DNA of 44,721 nucleotides from an uncultured Oscillospiraceae bacterium. GTDB taxonomy: Bacteria; Bacillota; Clostridia; Oscillospirales; Oscillospiraceae. Shown in pieces: positions 22,867 to 32,533 of the stretch (its first letter is position 1; each line of letters opens with the position of its first letter). A program made the translations under genes and the position numbers. The stretch is taken from the NCBI GenBank assembly GCA_934659425.1, contig CAKUHU010000010.1, forward strand, positions 1 to 44,721, in the 5' to 3' direction. The notes under the pieces are model-generated. The model ran no database searches. It was given only the letters and a program-made list of their open reading frames with translations, and was not told where the DNA came from.

Positions 22867-22895
22867 TTGAAATCATCCTGCGAATGGGGTACAAT
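22867..22895 (+). promoter_or_regulatory. Promoter of trmL-glycolysis operon
   Basis: TTGAAA (22867-22872), 17-nt spacer, TACAAT (22890-22895). The trmL start is ~80 nt downstream. The rest of the 312-bp gap to proB is AT-rich and shows no gene. Confidence 0.7.
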
Positions 22896-22978
22896 AACTT
22901 TGTTTTGCGAATGGAAACGGACATAATAAGATGTGGAGATTTAAAGCGCCACATTTTTGCCGGTTTGGAGGTGATCCG

Positions 22979-23488
22979 GTGCTCAACATCGTATTGGTAG
23001 AGCCGGAGATTCCACAAAATACAGGCAATATTGCCCGGACCTGTGCTGCCACTGGTGCCCGGCTCCACCTGGTGGAGCCCTTGGGCTTTGATATCAGCGA
23101 GAAGGCGGTGCGCCGCGCGGGTCTGGACTATTGGCACCTGGTGGATCTCCATGTCTATCCCAGCCTAAAGGAGCTTTTTGACCGGCAAAAGCCGAAAGAG
23201 CTGTGGCTGGCGACGGCCAAGGCACCGCGAAGCTACACAGATCCAGACGTGGAGTTTGAAGATGGATGCTGGCTGTTTTTTGGAAAAGAGACCAAGGGCC
23301 TGCCGGAGGATTTCCGGCGCGCGTATGCGCAAAGGTGTATCCGTATCCCCATTCGAGCGGAGGCCAGGTGCCTCAACCTCTCCAATTCCGTGGCGATCCT
23401 CGCCTACGAAGCTTTGCGTCAAACGGGTTTTCCAGGGCTTTGCCAGGCGGGAGAAATGGCGCATATCCCAGCAGATCCAGGATTTTGA
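22979..23488 (+). CDS. trmL: tRNA (cytidine(34)-2'-O)-methyltransferase
   Basis: 169 aa, typical for TrmL, which methylates the wobble ribose of tRNA-Leu isoacceptors using S-adenosylmethionine. It is a SPOUT/trefoil-knot protein: LVEPEIPQNTGNIARTCAAT at the N-terminus, FGKETKGLPED and the knot segment IPIRAEARCLNLSNSVAIL near the end. Start is GTG at 22979 with GGAGGTG 6 nt upstream; an upstream ATG at 22931 lacks a site. It leads the glycolytic operon, 18 bp before pgk. A substrate tRNA-Leu gene happens to lie 7 kb upstream. Confidence 0.93.
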   Translation: MLNIVLVEPEIPQNTGNIARTCAATGARLHLVEPLGFDISEKAVRRAGLDYWHLVDLHVYPSLKELFDRQKPKELWLATAKAPRSYTDPDVEFEDGCWLFFGKETKGLPEDFRRAYAQRCIRIPIRAEARCLNLSNSVAILAYEALRQTGFPGLCQAGEMAHIPADPGF

Positions 23489-23506
23489 AAAAGGAGGGCA
23501 AAGCGC

Positions 23507-24700
23507 GTGAATTATCGCAAGAAAACTGTTAAGGACGTAGACGTAAGGGGCAAGAAGGTTTTGCTCCGGTGTGATTTCAACGTTCCACAGGACAAGGCCA
23601 CCGGTGCGATCACCGATGAAAAGCGCATTGTGGCCGCCCTGCCCACCATTCAGTACTTGCTGGATGAAGGAGCCGCTGTGATTGCGTGCTCCCACTTGGG
23701 TAAGCCCAAGGACGGCCCCGATCCTAAGCTGAGCCTGGCTCCCGTGGCAGAGCGGCTTTCCCAGCTGTTGGGTAAGCCGGTCATCATGGCCGCCGATGTG
23801 GTGGGGCCTGACGCGGCTGCGAAGGCTGCCGCGCTGAAGCCGGGTGAGATCATGCTGCTGGAGAACACCCGCTTTGAGAAGGGCGAGACCGAGAACGACC
23901 CTGAGTTGGCAAAAAAAATGGCCAGCATGGCGGACTTGTACGTCTCCGACGCCTTTGGCGCGGTCCACCGGGCCCACGCATCTACTGTGGGGGTGGCCGA
24001 TTATCTGCCCGCGGTATCCGGCTTCCTGATCCAAAAGGAGCTGGAGATCATCGGCGGCGCTCTGGCTGATCCCAAACGGCCTCTGGTGGCCATTTTGGGT
24101 GGCTCTAAGGTTTCCTCTAAGATCGGTGTCATCAACAACCTGCTGGAGATTGCCGACACCATCATCATCGGCGGCGGCATGGCCTATACTTTTTCTGCCG
24201 CCCAGGGCGGCAAGGTGGGCGACAGTTTGCTGGAGGCAGACTGGGAGGATTACGCCAATGATATGGTGAAGAAGGCGGCGGAGAAGGGCGTCAAGTTTCT
24301 GCTGCCAGTGGATACTGTGATCGCTGACGCCTTTGCCCCGGATGCCCATTCCAAGGTGGTCCCCGCTGGGGAGATTCCCGACGGCTGGCGGGGCCTTGAT
24401 ATTGGACCGGAGACCGTGAGGATCTACTGTGATGCGGTAAAGGGCGCGGGGACGGTTATTTGGAACGGCCCCATGGGCGTCTTTGAGTTCCCGGCCTTTG
24501 CGGAGGGGACCAAGGCAGTGGCCCAGGCGCTCAGTGAGACAAAGGCGGTTACGATCATCGGCGGCGGCGATTCAGCGGCCGCGGTGCAGCAGTTGGGCTA
24601 TGCCGACAAGATGACCCACATCAGCACTGGCGGCGGTGCCAGTTTGGAGTTCATGGAGGGCAAAGAGCTGCCTGGCGTAGCCTGCCTGCAGGATCGGTAA
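23507..24700 (+). CDS. pgk: Phosphoglycerate kinase
   Basis: 397 aa, full length. It transfers phosphate from 1,3-bisphosphoglycerate to ADP in glycolysis (cytoplasm). Signatures: [12 protein letters not shown] near the N-terminus (substrate arginine and aspartate), HLGKPKDGP, the hinge region [17 protein letters not shown] (~200), [17 protein letters not shown] (~325) and [13 protein letters not shown] with the nucleotide-binding glycines. Start is GTG at 23507 after AAGGAGGG. Second gene of the trmL-pgk-tpiA-gpmI-eno cluster; gap is not included in the window. Confidence 0.97.
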   Translation: MNYRKKTVKDVDVRGKKVLLRCDFNVPQDKATGAITDEKRIVAALPTIQYLLDEGAAVIACSHLGKPKDGPDPKLSLAPVAERLSQLLGKPVIMAADVVGPDAAAKAAALKPGEIMLLENTRFEKGETENDPELAKKMASMADLYVSDAFGAVHRAHASTVGVADYLPAVSGFLIQKELEIIGGALADPKRPLVAILGGSKVSSKIGVINNLLEIADTIIIGGGMAYTFSAAQGGKVGDSLLEADWEDYANDMVKKAAEKGVKFLLPVDTVIADAFAPDAHSKVVPAGEIPDGWRGLDIGPETVRIYCDAVKGAGTVIWNGPMGVFEFPAFAEGTKAVAQALSETKAVTIIGGGDSAAAVQQLGYADKMTHISTGGGASLEFMEGKELPGVACLQDR

Positions 24701-24818
24701 AAGTTTTACAGCCTGTCTGCTGGACAAGGGAGAAAAGGCAGCGCCGTCGGCGGCGAAAGCTCAATCAATACAGGGGAGGTCCCCTGTTCACATATTACGA
24801 AAAAGGAGCCATTTACCT

Positions 24819-25592
24819 GTGAATAGAAGATATCGAAAGACGATCATTGCAGGCAACTGGAAGATGAACAAGACCCTCACAGAGACCAAGGCCTTTGCCG
24901 ATGAGCTGAAGCCTTTGCTGGGCCGACCCAAGTGGTGTGAGGTGGTGCTGTGTGTGCCCTATGTGAATCTCCAGGCTGCCATCCGGATGTTTAAGGACAG
25001 CCGGGTATCCATCGGCGCGGAAAACTGCCACTATGAGTCCTCCGGCGCATACACTGGTGAGGTATCGGCCGAGATGCTCGAGGATCTGGGCGTCAAGTAT
25101 GTGGTCGTTGGCCATTCTGAGCGGAGACAGTATTATAATGAGACCGATTTTACGGTCAATAAGAAGGTCCGGGCTGCACTGGATGTGGGCCTCCGGCCCA
25201 TCGTGTGTGTGGGAGAGAGCCTGGAGCAGCGGGAACTGGGGGTGACCATGGATCTCATCACTTACCAGGTCAAATGTGCTCTGGCAGGGGTGAGCGCGGA
25301 GCGGATACGCCATGTGGTCTTTGCCTATGAGCCCATTTGGGCCATCGGCACCGGAAAGACGGCCACCGCGGCGGAGGCCCAGGAGGTCTGTCAGGCCATC
25401 CGTACCCTCATCCGCAAAATGTATGGAGCACAGGTGGCTCGGGCGGTCACCATTCAGTATGGCGGTTCCATGAATGCCCAGAATGCGTATGAGTTGCTGT
25501 CCCAGCCCGATATAGATGGGGGGCTGATCGGAGGTGCCTCACTGAAAGCAGATCAATTTGTGGAGATCGTCAACGCAGCCAATCAGGAATAA
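24819..25592 (+). CDS. tpiA: Triosephosphate isomerase
   Basis: 257 aa. It interconverts glyceraldehyde-3-phosphate and dihydroxyacetone phosphate. The TIM barrel carries AGNWKMN (Asn and Lys), GHSERR with the catalytic His (~100), AYEPIWAIGTGKTA with the catalytic Glu (~170) and the phosphate-binding YGGSMNAQN and GGLIGGASL near the end. Start is GTG at 24819 with AAAAAGGAG upstream. It lies 118 bp after pgk and 38 bp before gpmI. Confidence 0.97.
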   Translation: MNRRYRKTIIAGNWKMNKTLTETKAFADELKPLLGRPKWCEVVLCVPYVNLQAAIRMFKDSRVSIGAENCHYESSGAYTGEVSAEMLEDLGVKYVVVGHSERRQYYNETDFTVNKKVRAALDVGLRPIVCVGESLEQRELGVTMDLITYQVKCALAGVSAERIRHVVFAYEPIWAIGTGKTATAAEAQEVCQAIRTLIRKMYGAQVARAVTIQYGGSMNAQNAYELLSQPDIDGGLIGGASLKADQFVEIVNAANQE

Positions 25593-25630
25593 AGAAAATT
25601 CAAAATGAGTGTTATAGAATTGAGGTTTTT

Positions 25631-27145
25631 ATGAGTAAAACACCAACTACTCTCATCATTATGGATGGCTTTGGATTCCGGGAAAAAACAGAGGACAATG
25701 CGATTGCGAATGCCCGTAAACCGGTGCTGGATAAGCTCTTTGCGGAGTGCCCCTGCTGTAAGCTGGCTGCATCCGGCCTGGAGGTGGGCCTGCCGGAGGG
25801 GCAAATGGGCAATTCTGAAGTGGGCCACACCAATATAGGGGCTGGGCGGGTGGTTTTCCAGGATCTCCCCCGCATTACTAAGTCTATCCAAGACGGAGAC
25901 TTTTTCCAAAATCCAGCGTATATGGAAGCGATGAAGGCCTGCAGAGAGAAGAACACCGCACTTCATGTATTTGGGCTGCTGTCCAACGGCGGTGTCCACA
26001 GCCACAATACCCATATCTATGCGATATTGAAGATGGCCAAAGAGCAGGGACTTTCCCGGGTATACGTCCATGCTTTTCTGGACGGCCGTGATGTGTCGCC
26101 CACCACAGGCAAGGGCTTTGTCCAAGAGCTGATTGGCAAGTGCCAGGAGTTGGGGATTGGACAGGTGGCCACTGTGGCCGGCCGCTACTATGCCATGGAT
26201 CGGGATAGGCGCTGGGATCGGGTGCAGAAGGCCTATGACGCTATCGCCAAGGCGCAGGGGATCCATGTGGATGACGCGGTGCAGGCGGTCCAGGCATCTT
26301 ACGACCAGAAGGTTACTGACGAATTTGTGGTGCCTGTGGTGGTAGGAGACTACCCCGGTGTGCAGGAGGGAGACAGTATTATCTTTATGAACTTCCGCTC
26401 TGACCGGGCCCGGGAGATCACCCGCTGTTTTGCTGATCCTAACTTTACCGATGTGGAAAGAAGTTATATTCCCGTTCAGTTCGTGTGTACCACAGAGTAT
26501 GACACCACCATGCCCAATGTATCGGTGGCCTATCCCCGTCAAAAGCTGAACAACATTTTCGGCCAGTATATCAGTGATTTGGGCCTTACCCAGCTGCGTA
26601 TTGCGGAAACGGAAAAATATGCCCATGTCACCTTCTTTTTCGACGGCGGGCAGGAAGCAATCTTTCCTGGAGAGGACCGGGTCCTTATCCCCTCGCCCAA
26701 GGTGCCCACCTATGACCTGAAGCCGGATATGTCCGCCCATGAAGTGGCTGCCGAGGCTGTCAAACGCATCGAGAGTGGGGAATATGATGTCATTATTCTC
26801 AACTTTGCCAGCTGCGATATGGTGGGCCACACCGGCATTTATGAAGCCGCCCGTCTGGCGGTGGAGGCAGTGGATGAGTGCGTGGGCCAGGTGGTGGACG
26901 CTACCAGCAGGATGGGAGGTATTTCCCTCATCACCGCCGACCACGGCAATGCCGACCAAATGTTGGAGGCGGATGGGGTCACCCCCCATACTGCCCACAC
27001 CACCAATCTGGTCCCCCTCTGCATCGTGGGCGCCAACGTGAAGCTGCGGGATGGCAGGCTGAGCGACATTGCCCCCACCATGTTGGATCTGATGGGCTTT
27101 GAAAAGCCTGCAGAGATGGACGGAGAGACGCTGATCGTCTCGTAA
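25631..27145 (+). CDS. gpmI: 2,3-bisphosphoglycerate-independent phosphoglycerate mutase
   Basis: 504 aa, typical for iPGM. It interconverts 3- and 2-phosphoglycerate with two Mn ions. The alkaline-phosphatase-like part begins with TTLIIMDGFGFRE; the nucleophile serine is in MGNSEVGHTNIGAGRVV (~residue 62); HSHNTH and FLDGRDVSPTTGKGF belong to the transferase insert; metal ligands recur in NFASCDMVGHTG and TADHGNADQM. Start ATG at 25631 follows TTGAGG. Glycolytic operon member; a GGCCGG hairpin lies in the 90-bp gap before eno. Confidence 0.97.
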   Translation: MSKTPTTLIIMDGFGFREKTEDNAIANARKPVLDKLFAECPCCKLAASGLEVGLPEGQMGNSEVGHTNIGAGRVVFQDLPRITKSIQDGDFFQNPAYMEAMKACREKNTALHVFGLLSNGGVHSHNTHIYAILKMAKEQGLSRVYVHAFLDGRDVSPTTGKGFVQELIGKCQELGIGQVATVAGRYYAMDRDRRWDRVQKAYDAIAKAQGIHVDDAVQAVQASYDQKVTDEFVVPVVVGDYPGVQEGDSIIFMNFRSDRAREITRCFADPNFTDVERSYIPVQFVCTTEYDTTMPNVSVAYPRQKLNNIFGQYISDLGLTQLRIAETEKYAHVTFFFDGGQEAIFPGEDRVLIPSPKVPTYDLKPDMSAHEVAAEAVKRIESGEYDVIILNFASCDMVGHTGIYEAARLAVEAVDECVGQVVDATSRMGGISLITADHGNADQMLEADGVTPHTAHTTNLVPLCIVGANVKLRDGRLSDIAPTMLDLMGFEKPAEMDGETLIVS

Positions 27146-27232
27146 AAAGTAAGTTTGGCCGGACCAAAGGCCGGCCTTACGAAAGAATGGCAGATGCTCT
27201 ATGCCTGCCGATACGATAGAGAGGAGTAATGA

Positions 27233-28537
<1,305 letters not shown>

Positions 28538-28553
28538 GAATTCTCTTCAAGTA

Positions 28554-28592
28554 AAACAGGCCCGGAACCGACAGGCTCCGGGCCTGTTTTTC
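28554..28592 (+). terminator. Terminator after eno
   Basis: AAACAGGCCCGGA pairs with TCCGGGCCTGTTT, then TTCAC. It also abuts the stop of the convergent HTH gene. Confidence 0.88.
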
Positions 28593-28815
28593 ACTTGTCA
28601 AAGAGGTCGGCTATTTCGATTTTGAAAAAACGGGTAAAGACCACAAGGTCATGGACATAGACACGGGCAGTCTGTTCCTCTATGTTCTTGATTCGGCGGG
28701 GCGTGATCAGAAACCCCTGCTCTCTCAATTTTCGGGCGAGAGCAGTTCGGGTAGGCCCCATGGCCTCCCGGCAATGCTGAATGTTAAGTCCCGTACACTT
28801 TTTGGGCCTTTCCAT
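28591..28815 (-). CDS. Small HTH-type regulator
   Basis: 74 aa. The sequence (NIQHCREAMGPTRTALARKL, ITPRRIKNIEEQTARV, LVVFTRFFKIEIADLF) follows the order of an XRE/Cro-type five-helix domain, ending in the FKIEIADLFD motif common in clostridial regulators. Start 28815 has GAGGTGA 7 nt upstream. It is divergent from another small HTH gene at 28890, with a 74-bp shared control region containing a TATAAAGCTTATA dyad. Its target is unknown; mutual or autoregulation is likely. Confidence 0.7.
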   Translation of the reverse strand: MERPKKCTGLNIQHCREAMGPTRTALARKLREQGFLITPRRIKNIEEQTARVYVHDLVVFTRFFKIEIADLFDK

Positions 28816-28889
28816 AGAAATCACCTCACTTCAATTATAGCCAAGTATAAAGCTTATAGATTGTGATAAGAAAAAGAGTGGGTGAGATT

Positions 28890-29084
28890 ATGGCCCGATG
28901 CACTCCATTTTGGAGGGCATTGAAAGAAAAAGAAGTTTCTACATGTATTCTGATTCATGATTATGGGATTAGTGAAACCGTGATTCAGAGCCTACGGGAT
29001 GAAAAGGGGATCAGCACAACAAAAATTGATGATTTCTGCCGTATTCTCTACTGCCGATTAGAGGGTATCATCAAATATCTATAG
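28890..29084 (+). CDS. Small Cro/C1-type HTH protein
   Basis: 64 aa, a compact HTH (HTH_26-like): FWRALKEKEVSTCILIHDYG, then SETVIQSLRDEKGISTTKID and DDFCRILYCRLEGIIKYL. Start 28890 is chosen for GGTGAG just upstream; an earlier start at 28863 is possible. Divergent from the HTH gene at 28591-28815. Ends at the strong terminator 29091-29135. Role unknown. Confidence 0.7.
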   Translation: MARCTPFWRALKEKEVSTCILIHDYGISETVIQSLRDEKGISTTKIDDFCRILYCRLEGIIKYL

Positions 29085-29090
29085 AAACAA

Positions 29091-29135
29091 GGAGGGGCTG
29101 GAAGCGGTATCCGTTTCCAGCCCCTCCTTGTTTTT
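29091..29135. terminator. Terminator between HTH gene and nadE
   Basis: GGAGGGGCTGGAA (29091-29103) pairs perfectly with TTCCAGCCCCTCC (29115-29127), followed by TTGTTTTT. It lies between convergent genes and may serve both. Confidence 0.88.
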
Positions 29136-31053
29136 AATTTTCCAGCCCTTCCAGCTCCTCCAGCCACAGGGCGGCCACGGCATCACTGGGCATACGCCAG
29201 TCGCCCCGGGGAGAGAGGGTCACAGAGCCAACTTTGGGGCCGTCGGGGAGGCAGGAGCGCTTGAACTGTTGGGAAAAGAAGCGGCGGTAGAAGTTCTTCA
29301 GCCATTTTAAAAGGGTGGCGCGTTCATAGCTCCGCCCGAAGGCGTACTCCGCCAAACGCAGTATTTTCCGGGGCGGGAAGCCCCAGCGTACGGCATAGTA
29401 GAGGTAGAAATCGTGGAGCTCATAGGGCCCCACAATATCCTCTGTTTTTTGGGAAATCTTCCCCTCGATGGCGGGAAGCAGCTCAGGGGAGACGGGGGTA
29501 TCTAAAATATCCGTCAGGACATCGGACAAGGCCTGGTCCTCCTGGGCCTTGTCCCCGGCCACATAGCTGACCAGGTGGCGGACCAGAGTCTTGGGGATGG
29601 AGGCGTTGACGCCGTACATGCTCATATGGTCGCCGTTGTATGTGGCCCAGCCCAGAGCCAGCTCGCTGAGGTCCCCGGTGCCGATGACCAGGCCGCCGGT
29701 CTGGTTGGCGATGTCCATGAGGACCTGGGTCCGCTCCCGGGCCTGGCCGTTTTCAAAGGTGACGCTGTGATCGTCCATGGACTGGCCGATGTCCTTAAAG
29801 TGCTGCTTTACCGCCTCACCGATGTCCACTTTCTTCAGGGTGGCTCCCAGGCGGGAGGCCAGCTCGATGGCGTTGTCCCGGGTGCGGTCGGTGGTGCCGA
29901 AGCAAGGCATGGTGACGGCGATGATGTCGCTCTCCGGCCGGTCCAGCAGCTTCATGGCGATGCCGGTGATGAGGATGGCCAGGGTGGAGTCCAGACCGCC
30001 GGAGAGCCCCACCACGGCGGTTTTGGCCCCGGTGTGCTCCAGCCGCTTTTTCAGCCCCAAGGCAGCGATCTTCAAGATCTCCTCGCACCGCTCCTTCCGG
30101 TCCTGGGCATGAATGGGGACGAAGGGGGTGGGGGAGACTGGCCGGGTCAGGGCTGTAGTGGTGGGAGAAAGGTCAAAGGAGATGGAGAGAAAGGGATCGC
30201 GCTCCGGCGGGGAGAAGGTGGTCAGCCGCCGACGCTCAAAGGCCAGCTTTTCCACGTCGATCTCAGAGATCGTAAGCCCGGCGGAAAACCGCCGCTGGGC
30301 CAGCAGGACACCGTTTTCGGCGATGATGTTGTGGCCGGCGAAGACCATGTCGGTGGAGGATTCCCCCTCTCCCGCGTCGGCGTAGATATAGCCGCAGACC
30401 AACCGGGCGGACTGGCTCGTCACCAGCTGGCGGCGGTAGTCCGCTTTGCCCACCACCTCGTCAGAGGCAGACAGGTTCAGGATGAGGGTGGCCCCGGATT
30501 GGGCCAGCCTGGCGGACGGGGGATCGGCAGACCACAGATCCTCGCAGATCTCCACACCCACCGTAAGGTTGGGCATAGTCTCGCAGGGGAAGAGAACATC
30601 AGGGCCGAAGAAGGTCTCTTGAGAGCAGAGGGTAAAGAGCCGGTCAACGCATCGGCCAGGTTCAAACCAGCGCCTTTCGTAGAACTCGCTGTAGTTGGGC
30701 AGATGGGTCTTGGGCACCACTGCCAGGATCTCCCCCTTGGAGATGACGGCGGCGCAGTTGTAGAGCTTTCCGCCGTGGCGGATGGGCAGGCCGAGGGCGG
30801 TGAGCATATCCAGGTTTTTGGTGGCCTCCAGGATGGTGGCCAGCCCCTCCTCCGCCCCCCGGAGCAGAGTGTCCTGAAGGAACAGATCAGCACAGGTGTA
30901 GCCTGTCAGGCACAGCTCAGGCAGGCAGAGCACCCGCACCCCCTGCTGATAAGCCTGCCGCATGAGAGTAAAGGTCTGCTCGGCGTTATACCGGCAGTCG
31001 GCAACCCTGATCTTCGGTGTGCCGGCGGCCACCTTAATAAATCCATCCCGCAT
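29134..31053 (-). CDS. nadE: Glutamine-dependent NAD+ synthetase
   Basis: 639 aa, the two-domain form. The N-terminal nitrilase-type glutaminase has its Glu in CLPELCLTGYTC, Lys in VPKTHLPNYSEF and Cys in VGVEICEDLWS; ammonia passes to the C-terminal synthetase, which has the PP-loop VGLSGGLDSTLAIL (~residue 340) and GTGDLSELALGWATYNGDHM. It amidates deamido-NAD with ATP, the last step of NAD synthesis. Start 31053 has AAAAGGAGGT 8 nt upstream and a promoter at 31080-31108. niaR, the niacin-responsive repressor, is ~0.8 kb away, so control by it is plausible; no operator was proven. Confidence 0.96.
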   Translation of the reverse strand: MRDGFIKVAAGTPKIRVADCRYNAEQTFTLMRQAYQQGVRVLCLPELCLTGYTCADLFLQDTLLRGAEEGLATILEATKNLDMLTALGLPIRHGGKLYNCAAVISKGEILAVVPKTHLPNYSEFYERRWFEPGRCVDRLFTLCSQETFFGPDVLFPCETMPNLTVGVEICEDLWSADPPSARLAQSGATLILNLSASDEVVGKADYRRQLVTSQSARLVCGYIYADAGEGESSTDMVFAGHNIIAENGVLLAQRRFSAGLTISEIDVEKLAFERRRLTTFSPPERDPFLSISFDLSPTTTALTRPVSPTPFVPIHAQDRKERCEEILKIAALGLKKRLEHTGAKTAVVGLSGGLDSTLAILITGIAMKLLDRPESDIIAVTMPCFGTTDRTRDNAIELASRLGATLKKVDIGEAVKQHFKDIGQSMDDHSVTFENGQARERTQVLMDIANQTGGLVIGTGDLSELALGWATYNGDHMSMYGVNASIPKTLVRHLVSYVAGDKAQEDQALSDVLTDILDTPVSPELLPAIEGKISQKTEDIVGPYELHDFYLYYAVRWGFPPRKILRLAEYAFGRSYERATLLKWLKNFYRRFFSQQFKRSCLPDGPKVGSVTLSPRGDWRMPSDAVAALWLEELEGLEN

Positions 31054-31079
31054 GAAAAGGACCTCCTTTTGGTGCCATT

Positions 31080-31108
31080 ATTGTACCCCGATTTGCAGGA
31101 AAAGGCAA
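31080..31108 (-). promoter_or_regulatory. nadE promoter
   Basis: On the minus strand TTGCCT (31103-31108), 17-nt spacer, TACAAT (31080-31085), ending 26 nt before the ATG. Confidence 0.65.
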
Positions 31109-31112
31109 GAGA

Positions 31113-31154
31113 ACCTCAAAAGCCCCTGACCGAAAGGCCAGGGGCTTTTGAGGT
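31113..31154. repeat. Perfect 16-bp inverted repeat upstream of nadE
   Basis: ACCTCAAAAGCCCCTG (31113-31128) is the exact reverse complement of 31139-31154, with a 10-nt loop. It sits immediately upstream of the nadE -35. T-runs after it are weak on both strands, so it may be a terminator without a gene, or a regulatory hairpin. Confidence 0.6.
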
Positions 31155-31330
31155 GTGTGTTGTTGTAGAGAGAGTTGAAGAGAGATGGTTTTAGGAGAAT
31201 GTTGGTGTTTTGTTTGCTCTTCCTGTGTCCATGATTAAGATACCAGATAATTAAGGCAAAACTTTGACCGAAATATGAATAAACTGTAAATCTCCGGCTT
31301 TTGGGAAAAAGATTTTAGCGCCCTGCCGTC

Positions 31331-31359
31331 TTGAAGGGGAGGAAAGGGTGTGATATATT
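31331..31359 (+). promoter_or_regulatory. Promoter of the PPOX-family gene
   Basis: TTGAAG (31331-31336), 17-nt spacer, TATATT (31354-31359), ~44 nt before the start codon. The rest of the 349-bp gap (31155-31330) is AT-rich; I see nothing else in it. Confidence 0.55.
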
Positions 31360-31402
31360 GAAACTGGCAGTATGATAAACATAATGAAAGGGAGAAGCGG
31401 GG

Positions 31403-31870
31403 ATGAGAAGAAAAGATAGGGAAATTGCAGATATGCAGGAGATCATCCAAATCATGGAACAATGCGACGTGTGCCGGCTGGCCTTTCATGACCAGGACTA
31501 TCCCTATATGGTTCCCATGAACTTTGGAATGAAAGTGGAAGGGAAGAAGATCACTTTGTATTTCCACAGTGCGCAAAAGGGGAAAAAGCTGGAACTGCTG
31601 GCTCGGGATCCGCGGGTGGCCTTTGAGATGGATCGGGGCCATCGGCTGGTGCTGGACGATGAAAAAATGGCTTGTACTATGGCATATGAGTGCGTCATGG
31701 GCAGAGGAAGAGTAGAACTGGTCCCAGAGGAGGAGAAGTACGAGGCGCTGTGTCTGCTGATGAAGCACTATCATCAGGAGGATTTCCCCTTTTCCAAGGC
31801 ATCGATCCCTCATACGGCAGTCCTCCGGCTCCAGGTGGAAGAGGTGACGGGAAAGGCGTGCAGGAAATAA
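31403..31870 (+). CDS. Pyridoxamine 5'-phosphate oxidase family (NimA-like) protein
   Basis: 155 aa, a split-barrel flavin-binding protein. The pattern CRLAFHDQDYPYMVPMNFGM, then LYFHSAQKGKKLELLARDPR and VAFEMD, with C-terminal VLRLQVEEVTGKA, is that of the COG3467/NimA group, which binds FMN or haem; some members reduce nitroimidazoles, most have unknown substrates. Start ATG at 31403 follows GGGAG. Monocistronic, convergent to niaR with only 4 bp between stops. Calling it a resistance gene would go beyond the sequence. Confidence 0.85.
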   Translation: MRRKDREIADMQEIIQIMEQCDVCRLAFHDQDYPYMVPMNFGMKVEGKKITLYFHSAQKGKKLELLARDPRVAFEMDRGHRLVLDDEKMACTMAYECVMGRGRVELVPEEEKYEALCLLMKHYHQEDFPFSKASIPHTAVLRLQVEEVTGKACRK

Positions 31871-31874
31871 GGAA

Positions 31875-32396
31875 CTACGATGGCTCCCAGAGGCAGCCCA
31901 AGGCCCGCAGTGCGTTTTCCGCCCGATCTAAGGCGGCGGTGTCCTCTCCCCGGATGGTGTGGAGGTGTAAGCCCCCTGTCAGGTCGGAAAGGGGCTTGGC
32001 GTCGCTCTGGGTCACCCGGGCCATAAATTGGCTGACATCGTATCGGGAACGCAGCCGAAGGGCCCCGGTGAGCTGGCCGTAGATGGGGTGCTCCACGATG
32101 ACATCCACCACTTCGCAGCCGGTGTCCACTACGGCGTTGAGCTCGTCTTCCATCCCCTGGGCGGTGTGAATGCAGGCCAGGGTGCGGGTGATGCCCGGCG
32201 TCTTGCCGATCACATATCCCCTCGGTGTGGCAGAGATGGGCTTTCCGCCGGCCCGCAGCAGGGCCACATCTCCCACGATGATCTGCCGGCTCACCCCGAG
32301 CTCCTTGGCCAAAGCGGTGGCGCTCACTGGTCCCGGTGACTGTGTCAGCCGGTGAAGGATCGCCTCCCTCCGGGCCTGTCCGTCCATGGCGTCCAT
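31875..32396 (-). CDS. niaR: NiaR niacin-responsive transcriptional repressor
   Basis: 173 aa. N-terminal winged HTH_11 domain (RREAILHRLTQSPGPVSATA, ELGVSRQIIVGDVALLRAGG, residues ~8-60) followed by the 3H domain with its three His positions (CIHTAQGMEDELNAV, VEHPIYGQLTG, LHLHTI). NiaR (YrxA) represses NAD synthesis and niacin uptake genes when nicotinic acid is present; the 3H domain binds metal and niacin. Start 32396 is chosen for AAGGAGGTG 5-6 nt upstream; the ORF extends further but without support. Divergent from the YheO-like gene; nadE nearby is a plausible target. Confidence 0.92.
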   Translation of the reverse strand: MDAMDGQARREAILHRLTQSPGPVSATALAKELGVSRQIIVGDVALLRAGGKPISATPRGYVIGKTPGITRTLACIHTAQGMEDELNAVVDTGCEVVDVIVEHPIYGQLTGALRLRSRYDVSQFMARVTQSDAKPLSDLTGGLHLHTIRGEDTAALDRAENALRALGCLWEPS

Positions 32397-32420
32397 AACA
32401 GCACCTCCTTGCTGCCCTTT

Positions 32421-32449
32421 AGTATAGCATGCTTTTCCCGCGGATGCAA
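32421..32449 (-). promoter_or_regulatory. niaR promoter
   Basis: On the minus strand TTGCAT (32444-32449), 17-nt spacer, TATACT (32421-32426), ~25 nt before the ATG. Confidence 0.65.
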
Positions 32450-32463
32450 AGGCGGAAAATGGC

Positions 32464-32492
32464 TTGATTTTCCCCTGGGCGGATGATAGAAT
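32464..32492 (+). promoter_or_regulatory. Promoter of YheO-like regulator and dipeptidase
   Basis: TTGATT (32464-32469), 17-nt spacer, TAGAAT (32487-32492), ~42 nt before the GTG start. Confidence 0.6.
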
Positions 32493-32533
32493 GAGTTCAT
32501 ATTTTTGAGCGCGGAGAAGGAAGGTGTAGGGCC

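Noticed and set aside
23165..24349. A 394-codon minus-strand frame over trmL and pgk
   Set aside because: Antisense to certain genes, with no recognisable protein features.
29575..31194. A 539-codon plus-strand frame over nadE
   Set aside because: Antisense shadow of nadE; no domain, no ribosome site, Gly/Gln/His-rich composition.
31403..31870. Nitroimidazole resistance gene nimA
   Set aside because: Only general PPOX-family similarity is visible; the specific function cannot be read from the sequence.
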